Assembly: GCF_020497125.1 (NCBI RefSeq)
Contig: NC_059075.1
Span: 65,801,321 to 65,865,320 of the forward strand
Length of the DNA: 64,000 nucleotides
Source: Mauremys mutica
Taxonomy: Eukaryota; Chordata; Testudines; Geoemydidae
Direction of reading: 5' to 3'
Made by a program: the position numbers and the translations under genes. A model generated the notes under the pieces. The model was not told where the DNA came from, ran no database searches, and was given only the letters and a program-made list of their open reading frames with translations. Positions 23,180 to 36,818 of the stretch are shown here, in pieces; the first letter of the stretch is position 1, and every line of letters begins with the position of its first letter.

Positions 23180-24115
23180 AAAGCATGGTCTTATGGTTAA
23201 GGAAGTTCAAGGTTGCCCTGAAGAACTGGAGTCTTGCTTTGCCTCTGCCACAGAGTTCCTATGCAATGCTAGGCAAGTCACCCAAACCAGACTTTTCACA
23301 AGTTGTCACCAATTGTTTGTTCCTCATTTTCCAGGTGCCAAGTGTGAGACACCTGGGGGTCTGATTTGCAGAAGTATTGAGCATTCACAACTGTAGATTA
23401 AGTCAATGGGAGCCGTTTTCAACAAAGGGGCAACAGAACCAGGGGAAGTGAGTGAGGGCTAGCGCTCTGCAATGCAAATATTGAGGGGTGAGGACCAGAA
23501 CAGCATCAGAGGAGGGGATGGAGCAGCCTAGGTTGCACACAAGATTGGACTGGCCACCACGGAGCGGTAGGACACTCTGGCCCAACCTGGTCCCACCTTC
23601 CAGCCACCACAAGTCCCAGCAGAGACATCCTGGGGTAGGGGAAAAAAATGAGACAGGGCACGAACACCCAGGCAAGGGGGCAGGGAGACATTGGTGCACA
23701 GGGTGGCAGATGACAAGGGGGCAAGAGGAAGAAGCACAGGGCACTGGGCACCAGCCCTTGAGGTACTGCTGTAGGAACGGCAGTAGAAACTACTATGGCT
23801 CCCCACCCCAACATGGACCCCGCTCCCTTCTCTCCCCCTCCATTCATGGGGAGCTTCTAACCCCCCCCACCGCCCGCATTTGAACATATAAAGAACTACT
23901 CTGAAAAATTTGGCCTTATGTGTCTCAAATTGAGCACTCAGAATTAATGAATACTTCTGACTTTAATCTCTCTCTGCCTCAATTGTTAATCTGTAAAATA
24001 GAGATAAATATATCCCCTCAATTCACAGGGGCATTGTGAAAATAAATTCATTAATGTCTGTGAAGTGCTCAGTTATTATAGAGATGAGTGCTACAGAAAA
24101 GCCCATAAGGAAATT
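23180..24115 (+). mobile_element. Old composite: MIR pieces and foldback repeat split by a GC-rich insertion
   Basis: MIR-like text occurs at about 23180-23300 (atgctaggcaagtcaccc) and 23945-24095 (tctctctgcctcaattgtta, cacaggggcattgtgaaaat). Between them are halves of another short repeat (ggtctgatttgcagaag, tttggccttatgtgtctcaa) separated by about 470 bp of GC-rich sequence (23420-23885) with overlapping non-genic frames on both strands. I read it as an old element interrupted by later insertions. Confidence 0.5.
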
Positions 24116-25009
24116 AATTACATTTTCAGAGCAGGATTTGAACAGTGTGCAGTAAATAAGGTCTGGGGCCACACATTGGAGGTTTGGGGGGAGAAGAAAA
24201 ACAAAATACTAAATAACTGCTCATTACGTGAACACAGTCCATTCCATGAACTGAATAAGGTAGGTGTCCTGTGGGGAAACTGTGAATAATTATAATTGAA
24301 GATTATCATAATACATATGCACAAGAGGGCTCAATGAAGATTGCACAGGCAACCTTAATTCTGGCATCTCCTGACTTTTGAGTGCTTGACATTGTAACCT
24401 TAGTAATGTTCTTTTTAGTGTAGTTTGTGTGTGTATAATACACATATTATGTAAAATGTCAAGAAGCATAACTGACAATCTTTAGACAGCTGAGGCTGTA
24501 GTCTTGGGTTGCAGGGGTTGAGCTCCAATTTTCCAGTGCCGAGTGAAGGTGTTGGGCCTGGTGCTAGTACACAGTGAACATACTATCTAGGTACTGATGC
24601 AAGGCTTTACATTTTCTAATCCAAAACCCCTGTCAGGTAGGCAAATTAAGAGTTGTATTCCTGATGGTGAAATCATAGAGAGGCCTATTCTTGTCTACAC
24701 TAGGAAAAATAAGAATATTAAGCATCAGCAACAGATGCTCTTGACTTGTGCTAAACACTGTTCAACAGAAAGCATAGCCAAGGACGAACATTATTCAAAT
24801 ACCATTACAACAACCTATTTAGAAAAGGTTTTAACCACGGTTTCTGGTATGGTACTTAACACAGCTCCATGACTACTTACTCAACAGGCTTGGCTACACT
24901 TTTTAACCAAACAAATTCAATTTAAGCTGAAATTTCCCACACCTTGCCTCAGCTAAAAGAAGAATATTTTTGCAAAGTCTGAGCAAACCCCACCTATGCA
25001 CTAGAGCTG

Positions 25010-25215
25010 GCTGAAGTATTTTTTCCCAAAACTGTTTTGATTTTTTAATGAAAAGTGGCTTTTTGACTAGATGGACATTTTTGAGAGAACATTTCTTTTT
25101 TCCATCAACATTTGACGGGTTTTGTGCAAAATCTTGAGGAAAAAATGTGAATTTTTGTTTTTGATGAAAACAAAAAAATGTTCTTCCTTCAAATGCTGTT
25201 CTTTTCAGAAAAAAA
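25010..25215 (+). repeat. A/T-rich interspersed repeat (agctggctgaa type)
   Basis: Starts tagagctggctgaagtattt and continues as runs of tttttgatgaaaac-like text. A related copy in the opposite orientation lies at about 31555-31770. The family is familiar from turtles but I cannot name it. Confidence 0.45.
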
Positions 25216-25282
25216 ATGCATTTTCAATGTATTCCTTCAGCTTCATTATAAGCATGTGTATTCTGAATTTCTATATAACAAA

Positions 25283-25655
25283 GGTGATCATATTTCCTGA
25301 AGGGAAAATGAGACATCGCGTGGGGCTAGTCCGAGGCCCCTTCCCACCCCCCAGGGCTGGCCTGCATCTCTTCCACCCCGAGAAGGGCTGGCCCAAGATA
25401 CTCGCCCGATCCACTTCCTTGCCTCTCTCCCTCCGTGGGGCTGGCATCACCGCTCGCCCTGAGCCCTGCACGTTCTTCCACACCCTACTTCGACAAAAGT
25501 GGGCTTTTGTCCCGTTTGCTCTTGCCGGCTGATCCAGTTGGCAAGAGCAAACAGGACAAATGCCCACGTCTGCCAAAAAAGTCGAGATGGCCGGGACAGG
25601 GCTTAAAAAAGGGACTGTCACAGCTAAAATGGGATGTATGGTCACCCTATGTATA
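25283..25655. mobile_element. DNA transposon-like element with ggtgaccat ends
   Basis: Left ggtgatcatatttcctg and right gggatgtatggtcaccct are imperfect inverted termini. Inside, cttttgtcccgtttgctctt (25504-25523) and gcaagagcaaacaggac pair as a hairpin arm around gccggctgatccagtt. GC-rich interior; open frames are incidental. Confidence 0.55.
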
Positions 25656-26308
25656 ACTGTAATCTAAAATCTTCAAACTTGGGGCACAAATTTGCAAACT
25701 ACTGTTCATGCAACTAATGCATTGATTCTAAAGGGATTACTCTCAAGTGTAAGAGTTTTCAGGACTGGGCCCTTTGCTTACTTTGTGGTCCTTAATGAGA
25801 TTTAAAGCCAACTTTGAAGAAAATTATTCCAGTATTATTTAATTTATAGAGGTTTAAAGTCAGTGTTTGAATGTAACCACATCAGTACCATTTCCATTTG
25901 GCTTAGAATGTTGACTGCGCTCAATAACCTTTGATCTTAGGAGTGTCTGTATAGTTTAAGCCTTAGGTTCAGATCCAGCAAAATATTTAAGAAAATACAT
26001 AACTAAGCATGTGAACAGCCCTATTGACTTCAGTTCACGTTTTTACACACTTGCTTAAGTGCTTTGCCTAACCAGGCTTCAGTTAAGACTGATTCACTTT
26101 GGGATGAGTTGATTAAGAGCAGATTGTGATACAACTAACAGCACTCCCTCCCACCCCCAAACTCTCTCACACATGCGCTCGCGTGCGTGTATACACACAC
26201 ACACTTTTCCCCCCATTAAAACAAACAGGAAATTAAATGCAAAAAAAAATTAACACAACATTAAGGCTGAGAAATCAAGATCTCAGAAGTCAAGAGATTC
26301 CAAAATAT

Positions 26309-26540
26309 AAGGTTATGTTTATACTATAGCCTATGTCGGCAAAACTTGTGTCACTCAGGAGTGTGAATATTCCACCTCCCTGAGCAACACAAGTTACACC
26401 GACAGAAGTGTTCATGTGCACAGCACTACGTCAGCGGGAAAAGCTCTCCCGCCAACAAAGCTTATGCCGCTCACGGAGGTGGTTATTTATGGCAACAGAA
26501 GAGCTCTTTCCTGTCAGGATATTTTCCTATACTAGGCATT
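26309..26540. mobile_element. MITE, gtctacact/cggcat type
   Basis: Begins aggttatgtttatactatag and includes tatgtcggcaaaacttgtgt with the inverse acacaagttacaccgacag, bracketing tgaatattccacctccctga; ends near cctatactagg. This layout (hairpin with cgacata-type arms) is a turtle Harbinger-like MITE that I remember in many copies. Confidence 0.55.
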
Positions 26541-27819
26541 TAATTGGTTCCAGTGTGGAGGTTACACAGTTACAGGGCTCCTTACCATTAACCCATAACT
26601 AGCACCAGGGTTAGAGGGCTCCTTACCATATAATCCATAACACAGAGTAGGCTCTCCTCAGCCTTTCCCCAGGACTCAGCCCTCTCTGAGTCCTAGCACT
26701 CTCCTCACTGCAAGGGGGACAGAGGGTGCAGCAGAGTGGGGACCTCAGCCCACAAGGTCTCACCCTATGACTTGAGCCCAAGGCCCATCACCAAAATCCC
26801 TGGTCTTTTCTCTCTGGGAACTGTTAATTTTATTCTCTTAGCCGCATTGGAAACCGGCTGCAAGTTGTGACAAATAAACAGCTCCACCCCTGTACCTCAG
26901 TCAGATACCAGGTGCATTCCTACTCAACCCACTGTGGCTTGCAGGTGCTGTGAGGAAGGCAAAAAACTCCCTGGTCTTCTGCAAATTGGCCCCTGAGAGA
27001 AAAATTTCCTTCCTGACCCCTTAACAGGCAATTGACTAGACCCGCAGCATCTGTCAGGCTGGGTTTCCAATCCTTGTTTGGGTGGGTAGGGTAGGCTACT
27101 GGAATGCAACCAAAAGAGGTTCCATATGGCCCCTGCCTTGGGCTAAATCTTGGGATCTGTGGAATGCAGGCTAATCAGCACCTCTCTCCTCCAGCTGGCC
27201 AATGGGTGTCAGAGACTTCCAGGGAGGAGCTACCTATTGTCCCTTGGCAAATGTCTCCCTCCTCTGCCACAGGGACTGTCCCCCTTTCACCACAGGCACC
27301 ATCGATTTCCCCCACCCGTTGATGCAAGTGGGTGGCATTTTTGAAAACTTGTGTGATGGTCAACCCATGTGTCATATAATCTTATTCACAGCAGTGAACA
27401 AGGTATATTTTGTATGCTAGCATAAATTTATGATGGAACGCTTTGTTCATTTCATACTATTTTCCTGCTGTAGTATTGCTGATAAACTAGTTTCTTACCT
27501 GAATAACTATATGAACGTGTAGTAGTTGTTTTTTTTTAAATAATGCTCATCTTTAAATAAGGTTAGGAAACTAAAGTTAATCTCTCTGTTAACTAGGATG
27601 ATTGTATCGTCATGTTTTGTTTGCACCCTCCTATGCTTGACAAGACTCTAGAGTACTTTGAAAGCGAAACTGGAGCCTTAAAGAGTCACTCATTGTTTCA
27701 ATATATAAATATAAAGAAGGTAAAGCTCAAGTTTAAGCCTCCATCTCAGAATATGTTTGGCCTGTATACACTCAGCTTCTTACCCTTCCCATATCAAAGA
27801 AGTCTAATTTCCCAAAGGA

Positions 27820-27905
27820 CCTAAGGAAAACTAGGCACTCAACAGCACTGAATTTCAGTGGGAGTTTGGTGCCTACCTCTCTTATGCTCCTGTGGAAATC
27901 CCAGT
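27820..27905. repeat. Short foldback repeat
   Basis: The segment from ctaggcactcaacagcactg to gagtttggtgcct is nearly self-complementary around aatttcagtg and is followed by tcctgtggaaatcccag. One of several small symmetric repeats in the window built on an aattcaatggga-like centre. Confidence 0.5.
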
Positions 27906-30117
27906 CTAAGTGTGTAGATGCTGATGAGCCCTTTCAAAGCAAAATGCTTAACTGCAGATTATACCTACCTAAGTGGAATGTGTCTACTTAGTTTAAAAAG
28001 GAATTTCCTGTAGTATTATTGGACATGGGATGCTTATTTCCATGGGAAAATCCAGAATGTTTTTCCAGCTCACAGATTTTTTACAGCAATGCTGGTGTCT
28101 CTCTTAGGTCTAAAATTAGCTACTGTTTTGTGTACGAGTTCATGTCAATGGAATTCTTTTCTATGAGCTTGCCAGTGAGTTGTGGATGGTACTTTTGTCG
28201 CCATGCATTTTCAATTCAGAGCTGCCATGTTTCAATGAGAGGCTATATGGAAATTTTGAATTTGTCTCCTTACTGTACTTCCCCCACCCCCACATAGTTT
28301 CTTTCCCCTGCCCATCTGCTCCCTTCCTCCACCTCCACACAACACTATCAGCAGTGTGGGAAGGCTGCACACTTTCAGCCCCTCCCACAGCAGCACTCCT
28401 CCTATTCAGCCTGAAACACACAGCCAGAGCCTGGAGCCAAGTCCTAATCAGAGGCTACTTTTATTTGCTGTGTGTCTGGTCTGGTTTCTGTAAAAAATAA
28501 TACTTCTAAATGTTTTCTTTTTAAGAAGCCAGAGTAAGTCTCCTTAATGTTGTCTCCTGTCTCTTGCATGGCCCCTCCCTTCTCCCAAGCAGTCTCTACG
28601 TTGTATGCACGCTTTACATGTATACACATATACAGACACACGCACATGCACACAATCTGTAACCAATCAGTTTCTACTACAGCTATTCCCCATACACTCC
28701 CTCCAATTCAGATGCCATTCTAGCTCCCTGTGCTGCCAGTACAACCGACTTCCAAAAAGTAGTTAGACAGTTAGCCCTGAAGCAAGTTTCACTTTGCAGT
28801 TTGAGTATCACTGAACGGCTGAATAAAGCGCACCCTGAAAATGACAGTAAGCAGCAAGTTTAATTTTGAAATGCATTCTGGAAGCAGCATGATGCACTAC
28901 AGTTAATGTCTGGGGCGGGGGAAAGAAGAACAGTGGCTGGTACACAGTGGAGAGGCAGGAAAAAAAAGCGGCCTAAAAAAGGGGATACTCCAATCTGAAG
29001 CAGGAGGGTCAGAAGCTAGGTGGATATGTACACCTTTATTCTTAATACTGTCTCGCTCAGTTAAAACTTTCAAACCATAAAAATATCAATCTGTATTTTA
29101 AAAAAAAAAGGTTAACTAAGACATTAAGTGTTGTATTGACATGCAGAATCGAAATAAAATTTGACTGAACATTTTGGTAATATCATAGTCTGCAAGCCTG
29201 ATCTTTATTTTATTTTTTCAACTGGGATAAAAATGATGTAGCATGGCCATACTGAATTTACTTAAAGAAGATTTTGGTCAATCAAGAGAAACTTATATTC
29301 CAGTCCTAGTCAAATCTGAGCCCTCGCAAATAAAAAATGATTTGCAACTTTTCAAGGCAACAAGTCTAAAATGAACAAACAAGAGTTGCTGAATATATAC
29401 CAGTGAAAATTTGCTTTAAATCAATTTCCTTGTTAGTCCACATTTACCACTTCTATGTTCTTTACTATCCATAATTTTTCAACAAAATGAATTCATTTCA
29501 CCATCTACAGGAAATACTGTAATTACTTCATTGTGTCTTTCTTAAATGAAAGCTTATTCAGACACTTGTTTGTTTTTTGTGGTTTTTATTTTCATCATCA
29601 CCACTTTAAAGTAAATCAATCCTTTGATTGTAAAATAATGCATCCCACACATTAAGTTTTAATGAATTCGGTATTTAGCACTAGGATTCTGGAATTCATC
29701 AGTGCTAAAGTATACAACATTAATCTCCATGCAAGTACATATATGAGAACGGTTATGGTTCAGGGGGACTGGCATTTGGTTATGGTCTAAACTAACAGTT
29801 CTAATTTGTGCATGCAGTTCCCACCAGATGACTGATCAGTATCTTAGATACAGGGATCATGTATTCTGTGGCTGTGAAACTCATCCCTTCTAATAGAATT
29901 CTGCTCCAGAAACTCACTTTTCTTCATCAAAAAGTTGTATTACCAAGGGTTGGAAACCTGCATAAGCTTGAAAAGGTGAATCCCGTGCAAACCAATAAAG
30001 AGGTGCGTGCTGAAATGATAAGTTTGAGAAGCATGAACTGCCCCATTCATTTCAATCATGGCCCCACGAAGTCCATGATTCTACAGCTATAGAATTTGGA
30101 TTTTTTCCAAGATGCCA

Positions 30118-30265
30118 TGGGGGAGGGATAGCTCAGTGGTTTGAACATTGACCTGCTAAACCCAGGGTTGTGAGTTGAATCCTTGAGGGGGCCATTTAGG
30201 GATCTGGGGCAAAAATCTGTCAGTGATGGTACTTGGTCCTGTTGTGAAGGCAGGGGTTAGGGAGC
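30118..30265 (+). mobile_element. Cry I-type tRNA-derived SINE
   Basis: tgggggagggatagctcagt with box A tagctcagtgg (30129-30139), ttgaacattgacctgctaaa, box B gagttgaatcc (30172-30182), then ttgagggggccatttaggg and gatctggggcaaaaatctgt. It is the 5' and middle part of the cryptodiran SINE; the tail diverges after about 30265. It shows the window comes from a hidden-necked turtle. Confidence 0.88.
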
Positions 30266-31717
30266 CAGAGCTGAAGTCTCACTGCTTCCCAGATACCAGG
30301 TAGAGTCAGAAGTACAGAGTGATGATTTGGGCTGCCCAGAGAACAGACAGTTCATTGAAACTGATTACAAAGCTCTGTGCTTGCTGAGCCCAGTGGGCAT
30401 GGGGGATGGAAACAAAGATTTTGAGCTGGGCCACCTGGAGGACAACACAGCTGGGGTCTAAAAGTTGTAACCAGGCTACCCTGAAGAACATAGCAAAAAC
30501 ACTCAACGTCAAATATCATCACTGTTGAAAATAATCAGTGATTAGTTTTATGCTAATAACTATTTTCAAGTATAAATTATAGTTGTATGTGTTTATGTAG
30601 TGGTAGGGGATAAGAATGATGAGTATTTCATGACGATTGACTAAATTAACAGTGTCACAGAATGTAGAGGTTGTATGAAATAGAGTTCCACCGGGCTGCA
30701 AAATAAACCTTATACCTTATGAGAAATGAGTCAGTGTCTCAGCTTAGGCCCTAGTGGATAAGTGCCTGTATTAGAAAAACATGAACACAGCCGGCAATAA
30801 CTGGCACCCTTCGTGGTACCCAGAAGCCAAGAACTGTTACTGAACTACCATCTCAGCCTTAGAGGCAGTCCCTCCAGGTCACACTCAATATATATTCATT
30901 GGACAATATGGGAAAACTATGCTTTATTTATACAGTGGCAAAATAATTTGCTTCAGTTTCCAGGACTGTTAATCCAGCACCTTTCACTGTAACTAGATTC
31001 CCTAAAGAACAATCTCTGATATGGCAAAAGTCAACTGGAAACTCACTTGAACTGACATACAAGCTTTCAGTCCCAAAAGCAACAAGATTCAACAGCATAA
31101 AAGCACCATTCAGTTAAATCCCATTACTTGATCACTCAAAGAAAAGGTAAGAAAAATACTTATTTTCTTTTAAGCTGTTTTTTGTTTAAGTTAAGTCCCT
31201 GAAATATTTAGTGTCTTCCAGATGTTAACATAGGTCACTGTTTTATTGCTGATACTATTAAATTCAATATTGTGTCAAGTCCAATGTAAGCCAAAAATTG
31301 TACAGTGCTTCTCTGTTACATCCTTAAACTCCACACTGTTGGAATGGAGATGATGATGGTGCTAGATTACTTTATTTCAGCTGAATGGTTGTTAATACTG
31401 CTACATAAGCTTGTCCCACAAATCATCTCAAGTTCATAGCTCAAAAGGCCACCTGGATCAATTTATTACGTGCAAGTCTCACAGCTGCAGCATCCCTTAG
31501 AACACAAATCATGAACTGAAGTCAGAATACAGTCCTCCTGGCTATCCCTTAGCCTTTTAGACTTTTCATTTCAAAATAGCGTTTTTGTTTCAAACACCTG
31601 CCCCCCCCAACAAATGAAAAAAAAATCATTTCAAGTCTAAGTGTTTTGTTTGACCCAAAACGAAACTTTTTCCATTTGAACTGAACCATATTTTTTTCAA
31701 CTCGGCCCTGAACGGCC

Positions 31718-31741
31718 GGGGGGGGGGGGGGGAAGGGGGGG
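31718..31741 (+). repeat. Poly-G tract
   Basis: Fifteen G (31718-31732), AA, then seven G (31735-31741): strong G-quadruplex potential on the plus strand, C tract in the SIPA1L1 transcript. Lies inside the A/T-rich repeat copy at about 31555-31770. Confidence 0.9.
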
Positions 31742-32755
31742 AGGAGCAAAATCGCTCAGCTCTACTCCTAATTTCCAGCTTAGACAGTCACTCTTATTCC
31801 TCCTCTCCGCAGCCATCATCTCCCTCCTCCCACACCCAATGCCATCATTAAAAACAAACAGGGGAGAAAAAAACCCTGAACATAAACTACAAAAAATAAA
31901 ATGATGGCAATCAATTTAGAGCAAAAAGTTCTGAAAAATAACAAAAGCAGGTAAATTTCTGACAGGACAAGCAGCAACAGATACTGAGCAACTAAAGAAA
32001 CGTCAATGATATTCCAGCTCTACCTCCATGGAACTTTAATCTCAACCTATCCAACAATAACACTTCAGAACCACCATTTTTCTCAATAGCCAGTCCAGAA
32101 ATAAAATGTCAGTCACTGTGGAAAATTTGCAGTCTCCCTGTCACTGGCTCTCTGTTATTGTGTTTGTTTTCTTAAGCAGTAAAACAGAAACACCAAAACC
32201 TTTTAAGGGAAGTACACAGAAATGGCATCCATCACTTCTGAACACCAAACTATCTACAAAACTTGTTAGCTTATTTCACCCATGCCCAACAAATAAAAGG
32301 GATTTATTTATAGCACTACCACCACACACAAACCAACAAAAAACATAGGGCTAGGTGCTGGCCCTGGCTGATGCCATATAGTGATAGATCAGCCAGGGTC
32401 GAAGAAACCATAAAGCCAGTGTATTCTTGCTGCCTAAGGGTTTCTCTAGAAGCGTAGGGCTGGCACTGCAAGCAGAGGGGATGTGGCTGGTCACAGGCAG
32501 GAAGGCGTGGCCTGCCTAACACTCCATCAATCCCTGGCTGCTCCACGCAGTGGGCAGCTGGCACAAGTTAGAGCAGCCCTGAAACTCTTAAGTCTGGAAG
32601 CTTGGGTCTACAGCAACCTAAACAATGTTTGTTAGTGGGCAATTTGAATCTGTACATTCGCAGTCTGGAGGATGGAGGCAAGGGGAAACGAAGGGTTAAC
32701 TGCCCCATTTCTGGAGTATGTCCCAAAGGTGGGTGGATCTCTGTGCTACAATCAC

Positions 32756-32840
32756 TGTTATTTGTATTATGCAGTAGTGCCTAGGAGTCTCAGTCATGAA
32801 CCAGGACTCCATTGTGCTAGATTTTTTGTAGGCCTCAGAG
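32756..32840 (+). mobile_element. L2/MIR-like 3' tail fragment
   Basis: tgttatttgtattatgcagt, agtgcctaggagtctcagtc and ggactccattgtgctag match the widespread amniote tail 'attatttgtattacagtagc...cctaggagccccag' (memory). A related fragment lies at 54790-54905. Confidence 0.6.
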
Positions 32841-32884
32841 CAAAGTAGAGATCTAAGGAGGGTGTTGAAGGAGAATAATGAGTT

Positions 32885-33155
32885 AGGCTTGGGCTACACT
32901 TAAAACGTATACTAGCATAGCTATGTTGGTCAGCAGTGTGGGAGAAAAACCCCACCCAAACCAATATACCAATGTTGACAAACCCTCAGTGTATATACAG
33001 CTATGCTGACACAGAAGAGTGCTTCTGTTGGTGTAGCTAACATCCTTCTGGGAGGTAGTTTTCCTACATGGGCAGAAATACTCCTTTTGATTGTATATGC
33101 TGCATCGACATGAGGGGGCTATGCCAGCATAGGCTCAATAGCGTAGACATAGACT
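32885..33155. mobile_element. MITE (ggctacact ... gtagacat)
   Basis: Left end aggcttgggctacactta, right end tagcgtagacatagact; interior includes atactagcatagctatgttg and its partner tatacagctatgctgacac. Imperfect foldback of the turtle Harbinger-like type. Confidence 0.55.
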
Positions 33156-33471
33156 TAGTTTTGCAGATATTTACAGAGAGCTTTTCCTAAGCATGGGAGA
33201 AAGCACAAATCAATCCTACCCCTAACTCTTCAACAGAATTCCTCTGATGATCACTTTCAGATTTTATAAATTAAATATACTTCAATCGGGTCAGTATTTG
33301 ACTGGGAAACTGAAAAAAAAAATCAAGGGGCTGCCTGAAGTGGTGTTGATGCGGATAGTTGGTAAGTCTCTTCGCTGAATCAGTACTGAACCAGAGCTTA
33401 AGAGACCACTGTTGTGCTAGGAGTTGCCCTCTTTTATATGCTATGTATAATCAAAGCTCTGACCACTCTTT

Positions 33472-33745
33472 GCGCTGTCTATACTTTAAAAGCATTCTGG
33501 AATAACTGTCTGCTGCTAGGAGTGTGATGTTTGCTGACATAGTTATGCCAGTAAAAGCCCTAGGCCAGATGTAGTTATACTAGTATAAAAAGTGCCTTAT
33601 ACCAGTATAGCTTATTTTTTCCTAAAACCAGAATAAGATATAGTAGTATAAGCATGTTTATACTGATATAACAGTGTCCACACAGGGAGAGTTGGCTGCT
33701 TTGCCAGCACACTTAAAGTGGCAAACCTTTGAAGTCTAGACAACC
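33472..33745. mobile_element. MITE (ctgtctatactt ... gtctagacaa)
   Basis: Interior has agttatactagtataaaaag and tagtagtataagcatgttta, inverted around tatagcttattttttcc. Same general class as 32885-33155 but a different family; boundaries approximate. Confidence 0.45.
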
Positions 33746-36700
33746 CTGTGTCATCTTTGGGTTATTTCTCCTTCTTTTACACTTCAGTTTTTGCCATATT
33801 CAAGTTTGTAATTATTCTGCCTACATACAATCTGAGTTCAATTTAAACTAGAAAAATTGTTCTTCATGTTCCCTTCTAAAGACACGTGTAAGTTACTGGG
33901 GCAGAATGTACACATTACAGAGAAAAATTTTTTGCAGGCGACAGTGTCACTTAAAAAAAAAAGGATATTTTCATTATATTAAGTGACAATTTTAAAATTA
34001 ATGTTTGATGGGATCCAGTTTCTCACCACAATTCATGGATAGTTATACAGTATATATTCTATGAAGAACAGACTTTATTTATCCGTCATGTCAAAACATC
34101 TGTGACGCGTGGTCCTTTTTTAGTTTATTACCAAAGAACACAAAATCTTTATGCATACAGACAGTATGTAAGCAGTTCTACTGTCTATTAATGACCCTAC
34201 TACTTCACCATTGGATAGCTAATATCATGAAAGATTCTTTTCTGTAGGCTTAAATGATAACAGCTCTCTAAATCCAAGGGGTCTCCCATCAACCTGAAAT
34301 ATCAACAGTGACTAATAGCATTTTCCTCAGCTCGGCCTAGATTTTTACTTGCAACTAAATCTCCATTCTGACTTCAGAAGGGAAAGAAAAGATGAATTGG
34401 CTTTACATTCCAGTTAACTGTTGCTTCTCTTTGCCATCTTACACTCCAGTGAACAGAGAACTACTCCAAGGTCTTTCCTCTTTGAAACCACATATCAGTA
34501 GTGTTTCTAACTAGTGCAAAGTAGAGACCAAAGTGGAGTACAGTTGATTCAGTGTACACCAGAAAAACTGCAAGGATCATGCACAGAATGTGCAAGGAGT
34601 GTCCTTAACTAGGCATTGCCAGTGTTAAAACTTGACTACATGTTCCTTGCCTGTCTTGCATCATCCATGTGTGATCTCTGCACTTTTGGAAGTATGTGAG
34701 TCAATGGTGAAAATTCAAAGCAGATAACGTATTTCTTCACTAGCTATAAAAATCTCATCTCTGTAGGCATTAGGATCTTTGCATAATAAAAAAAACCCTA
34801 AAAGCACTGAAGCATTTGGATTTTATTTACTAAAAGTACAAAGCATTACTCAACTTAAGAGAAAGAAAAATAAGACAATGTATGAGCCTATTAATATTTC
34901 AGTGTTCCATTAACATCACAAAAGTATTTATTTCTTTATCTTAACTGGAAACAAGTGAACATTAAACAGCTGCTGTTTTATATAAAACTGGATCCAGCCC
35001 ACAAGATTAACCTCTTTAGCAAACTGAGCAGGGAGAGAAAGAGAGAAGGCAACAAAAAAACAAAACAAAACACCTTAGCTAACAGGTATTTAGAGTTGAA
35101 CAGACAGAATATTAACCTTTTTTAAAATGCTTTAGAAAGAACATTAGATTTTAAGGAGAGGGGGACAAAAAAAGTTAAAATGGTTTGGAAACCAAACTCA
35201 AACTCATGGTTTCACGTTTACAACACAAACGCTGAACGGTATGGAAATATAATTTCTGTTTTGCAAAGTCTCCACCAAACACCTTGTGCCCTGCCATTCT
35301 GATTATAATTTGAAATCCTGCAGTACAGGAGTGGGCAAACATCATTCCATGCTGCTCTGAAAACACAAGTGATGGCTCCCTTCAACGTTACTATGGAGGT
35401 ACGGTATATCCTGTGGATGCTACATATCTGAGCGTACAATGCTCTATTTTGATCCAAACAGACAGATCAGAGGTAAGTTAACTTTATGGCAAACGTCAAA
35501 CTGGCTTCTATGGCCTTCTGTATACAAGAGAATTTTCGAAAAAAATTCCCATCTGTGCTAACATCGGTAAATCAACAGGAAATTGTAGACAAGGCTCAAG
35601 AAGCTTCTGGTTTTTTATGTTAATACTAATTTAACTGACACAGTGCTAAATACACTGGTGCTACCACTGGTAATACAAGCAAGTTATTTCCTAAAATTCT
35701 CAAGTGCACATTTTCCTTATGAGGCAAAATACAAATCAACAATTTGAGCAAAATGTATAGTTTTAATTTTGTTTTTTTTAAAGGGTGTAAATGCAATATA
35801 AAATCACTGACTGAGAAAGAAATGAAAGTATAATCTATCAACTCATTAGGAGTCATCATCATTTGTCAACAGCTGGCCCACACTTGAGCTTTCAATCTTA
35901 GCACTATAGTTTTTCTCCCTTGGCTATGATGCCTCTTAATTTCTCTCTCCTTCAATTTTTGGCTACATGAATGAATGCTTTAATGAATTAATTCACCATA
36001 TTGTGTATTTAAAAAGAGTTCTGTAATTTATAGCATGTATTGTCCACTTCTTTGTATTTTCCAGATATGTAAAGTATTATTCGGACATGGTCTACATACA
36101 CTACATGCAAGGTCGTCTACAAAACAGACTTCCCCCGCCACCCTGCCCAGCAGCCATCTCTTTGTAAGTCTAGTGATGCTAACAGATTTACTCAGATAAT
36201 CAAAACAAAGCCACTACATTTTGTACTATCATCCACATTCTTAAAGGGATGGAAATATTGTGACATGATGGGGCTGTTATCATCATCTCAAAAATAATCA
36301 GTGTTTCATTTGTAAATGCGGAGAGGCAGTATAAATTTAAACTTTAAGTTACCTGTTCTCTGGCTCTAAGTTAAATAACTTCCCTATCATATCAGGGAAA
36401 TTTGCCTCCCTCACCTCTCTATATTGTGGTATGCATTTTATCATTAGCTAAATATATTACTTCATGCTATTTCTCTGCATCAACAGCTGTATCTGACTTC
36501 CACAAAGCTACAAAATGTGGATCCAGAATTGGAACATCCAAAAGTCCAGGTGTGTTTGGATTCAGGATTTCAGGTCTGGTCCCACCAAATTTAAAAAGCA
36601 ATACATCAATTTCAAAATATGGCATAACAAAACAGATTCCAACAATGCAATACCATCTCATTTTGCAAATAGCAGTAATAAGTTATTCCAGTCTGGTCCA

Positions 36701-36818
36701 TATTTTTAGTTATTTGCAAGATACACTGAATAAAATGTTTGAAAATACATGTAATGTGTTTTGTTTGAGAAAAAATTCTGAAAAGTGTTGAAAATTGATT
36801 TGTGAACAACATACATAC

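Larger units (their letters stand above)
15242..36818 (-). other. Largest intron of SIPA1L1 (21.6 kb)
   Basis: Holds the repeats listed individually between 16013 and 33745. Stretches without a recognisable element: 15242-16000, 16750-17800, 27910-30115, 30270-31550 and 33750-36818; these are AT-rich and show no exon, RNA gene or strong repeat by eye. The stretch 26590-27420 has the look of an old interspersed repeat (ctgtgaggaaggcaaaaaac and tttccttcctgaccccttaa are familiar from turtle repeats) but I cannot delimit it. Confidence 0.75.

Noticed and set aside
23403..23887. Open frames on both strands of a GC-rich block
   Set aside because: Overlap in opposite directions, no domain, no splice context; sits between halves of old repeats.
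24597..24872. 91-codon frame with ordinary composition
   Set aside because: No recognisable family and no splice sites that join SIPA1L1; surrounding text (cttgtctacactagg, ggcttggctacact) suggests MITE fragments.
30118..30265. Possible tRNA gene (boxes A and B present)
   Set aside because: The tRNA-like head continues into a Cry I SINE body and cannot fold into a full cloverleaf; it is a SINE.
36709..36818. Extension of the SIPA1L1 frame beyond 36819
   Set aside because: The frame stays open past the exon, but gtatgt at 36818 is a good donor and the following residues do not match the protein, whereas 15241 continues it exactly.
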